In this document: positions 56,051 to 64,000 of the stretch, one piece after another
How positions within the stretch are numbered: position 1 is the stretch's first letter
How the letters are laid out: each line of letters starts with the position of its first letter
Origin: Macrostomum hystrix
Lineage: Eukaryota; Platyhelminthes; Macrostomidae
DNA length: 64,000 nt
Direction: 5' to 3'
Assembly (NCBI GenBank): GCA_950097015.1
Contig: CATNEN010000001.1
Coordinates: 27,247,001-27,311,000 of the forward strand
Translations under genes and position numbers: made by a program
The notes under the pieces: model-generated
Seen by the model: the letters and a program-made list of their open reading frames with translations, nothing else
The model's database searches: none
What the model was told of the DNA's origin: nothing

Positions 56051-56503
56051 CAACAGCAGCAGCAGCAGCTACGGCAGAAGCATTCTCCGATGCTCGACTT
56101 CGGGATGCAGGCGGCGGCGGCGGCCGCAGCGGCGGCCGCTCTGCCTTGCAACGGCAGCAACAGCAGCGGCAGCAGCGGCCACAGCAGCAGCAGCAGCGCC
56201 TCTGACTACAGAAGCGGTCAGCTGGCCGGTCACCATCAGATGCACTGGTCTCCGTTCCAGCCTCACGATCCGCAGGCGCTGCATCAGCCACAGCCAATGC
56301 ACGCTCAGCAGCAGATGGTTTCAGGCAGCTGGTACCGCGAAGTCAATGGCGGCCTCCCAATGGCCTCCTCACCGGATCTGCATCAGGACACCCACCTTCA
56401 ACACCACAGTCATCATCACCAGATTCAGCAGCTGCAGCAGCAGCAGCAGCAGCAGCAGCATCACCACCTCATGGGAGCGATGAGCGATCCCGCTGCCCCA
56501 GGC

Positions 56504-56536
<33 letters not shown>

Positions 56537-57430
56537 TCGGAGCCGGGAGAAGCGCCCAGCTCAGACGACCTGGAGCAGTTCGCGAAGATGTTCAAACAGA
56601 GGCGCATCAAGCTGGGCTACACTCAGGCGGATGTCGGCTTGGCCCTCGGCACCCTGTACGGCAACGTGTTCAGCCAGACCACCATCTGCCGGTTCGAGGC
56701 GCTGCAGTTGTCCTTCAAGAACATGTGCAAGCTGAAGCCGCTGCTCAGCAAGTGGCTGGAGGAGGCCGACAGCTCCACGGGGTCGCCGACCAACCTGGAC
56801 AAGATCGCCGCGCAGGGTCGCAAGCGGAAGAAGCGAACCAGCATCGAGTTGAGCACGAAGGGCGCCCTCGAGAGTCACTTCAGCCAGCACCAGAAGCCGG
56901 CCGCCCAGGAGATCACGCAGCTGGCCGACAGTCTGGGCCTGGAGAAGGAGGTCGTGCGGGTCTGGTTCTGCAATCGGCGCCAGAAGGAGAAGCGGATGAC
57001 CCCGCCCAACAACCTGCCGCCCGGCTGCTCGGCCAAGCGGGCGAAGGGTCAGCACGGCCGGCTGCGGCACTCGTCCTCCGACTCCGGCAACACCAACATC
57101 AGCTCGCCTGAGGGCTCCTGTGACCAGGACGACTCGCTCATCATGCAGCCTCTGCAGCACCCGCTCCAGATGCAGCAGCAGCAGCCGCAGCTCCATCATC
57201 ATCAGCTACAGCAGCATCATCTGGCAGTCTCTGAGCATCACCAGCTGCAGCAGCATCATCAGATGGCCTACAGTAGCGGGGCCGTGGCATCCTACACAGC
57301 TGACCTGCTGTACGCCTCGGAACCACAGCACCAGCCACCTCAGCAGCAGCACCAGCCACCTCAGCAGCAGCAGCAGCAGCAGCAGCAACTGCAACAACGA
57401 GCATCGCCAGGTGTGAAGTGTGAGCCCTGA
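55697..57430 (+). CDS. POU3F: POU class III homeodomain transcription factor, intronless
   Basis: Single exon of 577 aa starting at [13 protein letters not shown]; an earlier in-frame TTG at 55667 is not used here. The N-terminal half is Gly, Ala, Gln and His homopolymer runs. The POU-specific domain spans about residues 288-362 ([40 protein letters not shown]). The linker is followed by the POU homeodomain at about 375-435 ([34 protein letters not shown] with Cys50). The near-identity to Brn1/2/4 and the lack of introns both fit class III. It acts in the nucleus on octamer-type DNA, usually in neural and excretory-organ development. The C-terminus is again Gln/His-rich. Stop is TGA. Confidence 0.96.
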
Positions 57431-58470
57431 TAACTTTGAGCCCATCAAATTCGAATTCCCAGTGCATCTGAACTCGCTAAAAAACGGTTTCAAAATGGGC
57501 TGCAATTTCACAAGAGACTGCCGCACCGGAGCTATTTTCAACCCCCACTCCGATAGCTGGAGCTGTGTCTGATGCATCACCGTTTTTTCAGTATTTCTCC
57601 TTCGCACTTTGATTAAAACAAAGCAACACAAAAAAAATAATTTCCTTTTTTGTTCTATTCAGCTTTGAAATCATTTAAAAGCTTAATTGCTAGAAGCACA
57701 CACAGCAGATGCGCGTTCTCAGCTAAACTCCTATATTATCTGGCCTAGAGTGTTACGCAATAATTTGATTCTCTCTGATGCTTACAATTCTTCTTTTTAT
57801 GCGGAGGGTGACGAAAGCAATGCGAACAGTAAACAATGCTTTATATTGATGCATATGTACCTGCTTGTATGCAGCTAACGTGCTTTTATCAGAAGCCATC
57901 TTTAGAGTGCGCACTCCTGCTGCAAACTGCCCTACCCACAACTCAACTGATGAACTATTTGCTATAACTGTACCATACAACACTTGAGTAAACTGGATCA
58001 TTTAGCCGTATACTCTATGCCGTGTAGCAATTTTCTGAAAACTCACAACTGTCAGAAATTCTAGTTATTTTTTAGTTCTCTTTTTGCTTTCAAAGAACAG
58101 TCACAAAAGCACCTCATTAGCCATCATCGGCTGCTGCTGGCGGGTTTTAAAAGGCAATTTAGTGCGGTTGCACCTTTAATTATTACTCAACTATATAGGT
58201 GTGAGTCTAGTCTGAGATGAAAGCCAAGCCGCATCTATAGTCTCTGAGCACAGCTAACACAATTCTGTTGAGTGCTTGAGCATATGTAACGCACAGCAAA
58301 AGTCAAGCATGTGAGTGAGTACAGCCACCTACCGCAACAGGCCAAAGAAGTATAGCTCACACCCCAGGACTTTGTTAATCTCATCTGCTCTGCAGCGATA
58401 TGCTCAAGTACGAGTATAATATAAAAATGCAACAGACATAAATATTACAAATAAAAAAAGAGAATAAAGT
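57431..58470 (+). other. probable POU3 3' UTR and downstream flank
   Basis: A/T-rich. ATTAAA occurs at about 57612, and two AATAAA hexamers at 58450-58455 and 58463-58468. Which signal is used is unknown. No other gene is recognised here. Confidence 0.4.
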
Positions 58471-58734
58471 ATTTTTTCTGTCTGTGAATACAGGCCATTG
58501 TGTGGAACCCTGCGGCCAGAACCACTCGCATACAGGCGTGATATGCCTTGACTCATACTCTTCAACTGCGCTGGCATTATGAGCCTGTGATTGTGTGCGT
58601 GTGATGGTGGTTAGTCAGACAGACAAAAGAAAGCAATTGAGAATTCTGAGATGAAGCTGGCCGGCCATTGAAACTTTTAAAAGAAAGAGTTAAAAACTAA
58701 CTTCTGAGGTGAGAGGAAAGGGTGAGAAGAGATA

Positions 58735-59640
58735 TGTAAGAAGATAGGGGTGAGAGGAGATAGTAGAGAGGATAGGGATAAGAGGATAGGGGTGAGAGGA
58801 TAGGGGTGAGAGGATAGGGGTGAGAGGATAGGGGTGAGAGGATAGGGGTGAGAGGAGAGGGGTGAGAGGATAGGGGTGAGAGGATAGGGGTGAGAGGATA
58901 GGGGTGAGAGGATAGGGGTGATAGGATAGGGGTGAGAGGATAGGGGTGAGAGGATAGGGGTGAGAGGATAGGGGTGAGAGGATAGGGGTGAGAGGATAGG
59001 GGTGAGAGGATAGGGGTGAGAGGAGAGGGGTGAGAGGATAGGGGTGAGAGGATAGGGGTGAGAGGATAGGGGTGAGAGGATAGGGGTGAGAGGATAGGGG
59101 TAGGAGGATAGGGGTGAGAGGATAGGGGTGAGAGGATAGGGGTGATAGGATAGGGGTGATAGGATAGGGGTGAGAGGATAGGGGTGAGAGGATAGGGGTG
59201 AGAGGATAGGGGTGATAGGATGGGGTGAGAGGAGAGGGGTGAGAGGAGAGGGGTGAGAGGATAGGGGTGAGAGGATAGGGGTGATAGGATAGGGGTGATA
59301 GGATAGGGGTAGGAGGATTGGGGTGATAGGATAGGGGTGAGAGGATAGGGGTGAGAGGATAGGGGTGAGAGGATAGGGGTGATAGGATGGGGTGAGAGGA
59401 GAGGGGTGAGAGGAGAGGGGTGAGAGGATAGGGGTGAGAGGATAGGGGTGATAGGATAGGGGTGATAGGATAGGGGTAGGAGGATTGGGGTGATAGGATA
59501 GGGGTGAGAGGATAGGGGTGAGAGGATAGGGGTGAGAGGATAGGGGTGATAGGATAGGGGTGAGAGGAGAGGGGTGAGAGGAGAGGGGTGAGAGGATAGG
59601 GGTGAGAGGATAGGGGTGAGAGAATAGGAGAGAGAGAGGA
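58735..59640. repeat. 14 bp GA-rich minisatellite
   Basis: About 63 copies of gagaggataggggt with gagagg, gatagg and taggagg variants. A block of about 190 bp repeats (59200-59390 and 59385-59575). Homopurine apart from T in the tagg and gggt steps. Confidence 0.97.
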
Positions 59641-60611
59641 AAGAGGAGAGGTAGAGAGGTGAGGGGTGGGAAGAGAGGAAGATAGTAAGCTGGAGAGAGA
59701 AAGAAATAAGAAGAAGCTGGAGAGAGCAGGATGACACTAAATGTGCCAAGGGAAGCAGAGAACAGGGGTGAGCAGCAAAGGGTGCACAGTACGAAATAAA
59801 CGGAAAAGATAGTGAATTAAAAGCAGAAGCCGAGCAGTGTGATGAAGTTTGAGTCGGGGCAGCTCAGTCCAGTCTCCCGCTGGCTCAAATGTACAGAGTC
59901 AGGCCGGCTGCTGATGAAGGGGCGTGTCGGACTCCAGTGCTGCTGAAATGCGCATAATGAAGTTTAGTTGCCGCAGCAGACTGTGGTCAGTTAAGGATTC
60001 GCATTGAAGGGATTCGCTGGGCACTGCAAAAATTGAAACTCCCAGCGGGGACCGGGCGGCTGCGGTTCCTGAGATGCGGCGGCGCATTGCATCACGGCCC
60101 AATTATGGATGAATTTGAGACCAGCCAGCCAGCCAGCCAGCCAGCCAGCTGGAGATGCCAATGTTTGCAAGAAATTCATTGCGCAATCATCTGTGACCTC
60201 GGCAGGCCCGCGCACACCTGGTTAGAACTGACCAGTAAGAATTTGATCTCCGAGTTTTTTAAAATCGCTTTTTGCTTGCCATTTTTATGCAGTTCGAGAA
60301 ACTAGAATTGTCCGCGTGTCTCAATATCAATTTGTTGCACATTTTGGCTACAACTGGTTTCTCAAATTTCTCACAGGTGGGTGCAACGATAAATTGAAAC
60401 TTTACACTATACAGTCCGCAGTGGTGACAAGATGGAATTGTCTTGACTTGTCTGACGTGACTATTTGTGCTGTCTGTGAACACACTGGTTTGGCGGGCAC
60501 AACTTTGAGGCGCTGAAGTTTAGTGAGAGTCTGTGTGAGAAACAATTAGAAATGTGTTATGAGTGCGTTTAATAGTGGCTGGGACGGGATACAACGAGGA
60601 GAGAGACGGGG
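59641..60611. other. single-copy spacer with (AGCC)n
   Basis: A run of seven AGCC tetranucleotides lies at about 60121-60150. ORFs of up to 90 codons lack family resemblance. Confidence 0.5.
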
Positions 60612-62523
60612 AGACTGAAGGTAGAGAGGTAGCCAGTGAGAGTGGAGAGGTAGCCAGTGAGAGTGGAGAGGTAGGCAGTGAGAGTGGAGAGGTAGGCAGT
60701 GAGAGTGGAGAGGTAGGCAGTGAGAGTGGAGAGGTAGGCAGTGAGAGTGGAGAGGTAGGCAGTGAGAGTGGAGAGGTAGGCAGTGAGAGTGGAGAGGTAG
60801 CCAGTGAGAGTGGAGAGGTAGCCAGTGAGAGTGGAGAGGTAGGCAGTGAGAGTGGAGAGGTAGGCAGTGAGATTGGAGAGGTAGGCAGTGAGAGTGGAGA
60901 GGTAGCCAGTGAGAGTGGAGAGGTAGCCAGTGAGAGTGGAGAGGTAGCCAGTGAGAGTGGAGAGGTAGGCAGTGAGAGTGGAGATGTAGGTAGTGAGAGT
61001 GGAGAGGAAGGCAATAAGAGTGGAGAGGTAGGCAGTGAGAGTGGAGAGGTAGCCAGTGAGAGTGGAGAGGTAAGCAATGAGAGTGGAGAGGTAGGCAGTG
61101 AGAGTGGAGAGGTAGGCAATGAGAGTGGAGAGGTAGGCAATAAGAGTGGAGAGGTAAGCAATGAGAGTGGAGAGGTAGGCAGTGAGAGTGGAGAGGTAGG
61201 CAGTGAGAGTGGAGAGGTAGGTAGTGAGAGTGGAGAGGTAGGCAATAAGAGTGGAGAGGTAGGCAGTGAGATTGGAGAGGTAGGCAGTGAGAGTGGAGAT
61301 GTAGGTAGTGAGAGTGGAGAGGAAGGCAATAAGAGTGGAGAGGTAGGCAGTGAGAGTGGAAAGGTAGGCAATGAGAGTGGAGAGGTAGGCAATAAGAGTG
61401 GAGAGGTAAGCAATGAGAGTGGAGAGGTAGGCAGTGAGAGTGGAGAGGTAGGTAGTGAGAGTGGAGAGGTAGGCAATAAGAGTGGAGAGGTAGGCAGTGA
61501 GAGTGGAGAGGTAGGTAGTGAGAGTGGAGAGGTAGGCAGTGAGAGTGGAGAGGAAGGCAGTGAGAGTGGAGAGGTAAGCAATGAGAGTGGAGAGGTAGGC
61601 AGTGAGAGTGGAAAGGTAGGTAGTGAGAGTGGAGAGGTAGGCAATAAGAGTGGAGAGGTAGGCAGTGAGAGTGGAGAGGTAGGCAGTGAGAGTGGAGAGG
61701 TAGGTAGTGAGAGTGGAGAGGTAGGTAGTGAGAGTGGAGAGGAAGGCAGTGAGAGTGGAGAGGTAGGCAGTGAGAGTGGAGAGGTAGGCAGTGAGAGTGG
61801 AGAGGAAGGCAGTGAGAGTGGAGAGGTAAGCAATGAGAGTGGAGAGGTAGGCAGTGAGAGTGGAAAGGTAGGTAGTGAGAGTGGAGAGGTAGGCAATAAG
61901 AGTGGAGAGGTAGGCAGTGAGAGTGGAGAGGTAGGTAGTGAGAGTGGAGAGGTAGGCAGTGAGAGTGGAGAGGTAGGTAGTGAGAGTGGAGAGGTAGGCA
62001 GTGAGAGTGGAGAGGTAGGCAGTGAGAGTGGAGAGGTAGGCAGTGAGAGTGGAGAGGTAAGCAATGAGAGTGGAGAGGTAGGCAGTGAGAGTGGAAAGGT
62101 AGGTAGTGAGAGTGGAGAGGTAGGCAATAAGAGTGGAGAGGTAGGCAGTGAGAGTGGAGAGGTAGGTAGTGAGAGTGGAGAGGTAGGCAGTGAGAGTGGA
62201 GAGGTAGGTAGTGAGAGTGGAGAGGTAGGCAGTGAGAGTGGAGAGGTAGGCAGTGAGAGTGGAGAGGTAGGCAGTGAGAGTGGAGAGGTAAGCAATGAGA
62301 GTGGAGAGGTAGGCAGTGAGAGTGGAAAGGTAGGTAGTGAGAGTGGAGAGGTAGGTAGTGAGAGTGAAGAGGTAGGCAGTGAGAGTGGAGAGGTAGGTAG
62401 TGAGAGTGGAGAGGAAGGCAGTGAGATTGGAGAGGTAGCCAGTGAGAGTGGAGATGTAGGCAGTGAGAGTGGAGAGGTAGGCAGTGAGAGTGGAGAGGTA
62501 GGCAGTGAGAGTGGAGAGGTGGA
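60612..62523. repeat. 21 bp minisatellite, largest array in the window (1.9 kb)
   Basis: About 91 copies of a purine-rich unit containing agtggagaggtaggcagtga, with ccagt, gtagt, caata and gatgta variants in recurring multi-unit blocks. The period is a multiple of three, so one plus and two minus frames stay open for about 660-670 codons. These are not genes. Confidence 0.98.
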
Positions 62524-63189
62524 CAATGAGTCCACCGTAAGCTGAGTTCTTCCTTAACTCTAGAGGGTAGTTTTGCATGCTGGCAGGTAAAAGTTCATTG
62601 ATCTAAAATTTCTCGCAAGCAGTCATCACAAGGCGGCAACAATGGCCAAGGGTCGGGTCTATGCAAGTCAACTCCGAAAGGCAGTTACAAGAAGAAATCA
62701 AATAAAAAAATCCTCCTATTTGAGACTCTCAGGTCATTGCTTAGCAAATTAATCACATCGGAGACAGGGCAATCGCACACCCGACTGAGCAGCAACCGCT
62801 ACGGCAGCAGCAGCAATGAACTGTCAAGCAAGACAGAATTGAATGCCATCTAGCTTGGTCTGTTTGATGGATTCAAATTACCTGGCTATGTGACAGCTTG
62901 TTGGTCGGCAATCCGGAGAACTATACTGAGTGTGCTCAAGAGAACTGCTCAAAATGAAAGCTCACTCAACTGTGCGATAATTTGTCTTTGAGTCTGGGAT
63001 AAGATCCCACACTACAATTTCTGGGATGAGATTCCCTAGAGAAGTCTTCCCGCATGTCTCCGGGATCGGGATAATCCACTGTCAAATGACTGGTACCGCT
63101 TGGAATCTGGCTAGTCAGGGAGAATTATCCCCAGATTGAGCAGGGATATGGCAGAAGAGAGGGATCGTGTCTTATGTAGACCTTGCGTG
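62524..63189. other. single-copy spacer, nothing recognised
   Basis: No gene or element recognised. Confidence 0.5.
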
Positions 63190-64000
63190 AGAAGGGAGAG
63201 TGTGAGAGGGGAGATTGTGAGAAGGGAGATTATAAGAAGGAAAAGTGGGAGAAGAGAGATTGTGAGAAGGGAGATTGTGAGAAGGGAGATTGTGAGAAGG
63301 GAGATTATAAGAAGGGAAAGTGTGAGAAGGGAAAGTGTGAGAAGGGAGATTGTGAGAAGGGAGATTGTGAGAAGGGAGATTGTGAGAAGGGAGATTGTGA
63401 GAAGGGAGATTGTGAGAAGGGAGATTGTGAGAAGGGAGATTGTGAGAAGGGATAGTGTGAGAAGGGAGATTGTGAGAAGGGAGATTGTGAGAAGGGAGAT
63501 TATAAGAAGGGAGATTGTGAGAAGGGAGATTGTGAGAAGGGAGATTGTGAGAAGGGAGATTGTGAGAAGGGAGATTGTGAGAAGGGATAGTGTGAGAAGG
63601 GAGATTGTGAGAAGGGAGATTGTGAGAAGGGAGATTGTGAGAAGGGAGATTATAAGAAGGGAAAGTGTGAGAAGGGAAAGTGTGAGAAGGGAGATTGTGA
63701 GAAGGGAGATTGTGAGAAGGGAGATTGTGAGAAGGGAGATTGTGAGAAGGGAGATTGTAAGAAGGGAGATTGTGAGAAGGGAGATTGTGAGAAGGGATAG
63801 TGTGAGAAGGGAGATTGTGAGAAGGGATAGTGTGAGAAGGGAGATTATAAGAAGGGAGATTGTGAGAAGGGAGATTGTGAGAAGGGAGATTGTGAGAAGG
63901 GAGATTGTGAGAAGGGATAGTGTGAGAAGGGAGATTGTGAGAAGGGAGATTGTGAGAAGGGAGATTGTGAGAAGGGAGATTATAAGAAGGGAAAGTGTGA
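63190..64000. repeat. 15 bp GA-rich minisatellite, continues past the window
   Basis: About 54 copies of gagattgtgagaagg with gagattataagaagg, gaaagtgtgagaagg and gatagtgtgagaagg variants. The array is cut by the right edge. Confidence 0.97.

Noticed and set aside
55725..57467. Several ORFs of 76-213 codons antisense or out of frame to POU3
   Set aside because: Shadows caused by CAG and GCG triplet runs in the POU3 coding sequence.
60520..62578. Three overlapping 660-670-codon ORFs on both strands
   Set aside because: Same cause: a 21 bp unit without stops in three frames.

Overview
The window is animal (metazoan) nuclear DNA. It has split genes with GT-AG introns, TATA boxes, AATAAA signals, developmental transcription factors of bilaterian type and tRNA-derived SINEs. 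I cannot name the species. Two things make a spiralian invertebrate, possibly a flatworm, a reasonable guess and no more: the very heavy load of short-period tandem arrays, and a schistosome-like hammerhead ribozyme fused to a tRNA-like sequence.

Five protein genes are supported. (1) 1-597, minus strand: the N-terminal exon of a TOB/BTG antiproliferative protein, running off the left edge. (2) 4297-13950, plus strand: a complete aromatic-L-amino-acid (or tyrosine) decarboxylase gene with a TATA box, a non-coding first exon, ten coding exons giving 475 aa, and a poly(A) signal. (3) 14991-17961, minus strand: a complete three-exon Not-class homeobox gene (234 aa) convergent with gene 2. (4) 24530-25435, minus strand: a 301-aa protein carrying the Mig6-type EGFR-binding segment and the C-terminal UBA region of ACK/TNK2 kinases but no kinase domain, with an N-terminal myristoylation-type sequence. 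(5) 55697-57430, plus strand: an intronless POU class III gene (577 aa) under a GC-rich CCAAT-box flank with octamer sites. A decayed transposon-like Myb/SANT ORF pair sits in the decarboxylase gene.

By my rough count about 45% of the window is micro- or minisatellite: roughly 40 separate arrays, nearly all with different units of 4 to 70 bp, filling introns, UTRs and all intergenic space. Units near 20-21 bp recur. The long open frames inside these arrays are products of the repeat period, not genes. From 26 to 55 kb I recognise no protein gene; this stretch is arrays separated by 0.5-1.8 kb of single-copy sequence.

Mobile elements: two copies of one tRNA-headed SINE (about 9514-9818; truncated at about 52317-52594), one SINE with the same head but a different body (about 54388-54590), a degraded tRNA-like sequence (about 11627-11697), and a tRNA-like unit at 44541-44650 that contains a complete minimal type I hammerhead ribozyme between box A and box B and ends in a T7 run. 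The hammerhead-tRNA chimera and the kinase-less Mig6/UBA protein are the two observations most worth following up.
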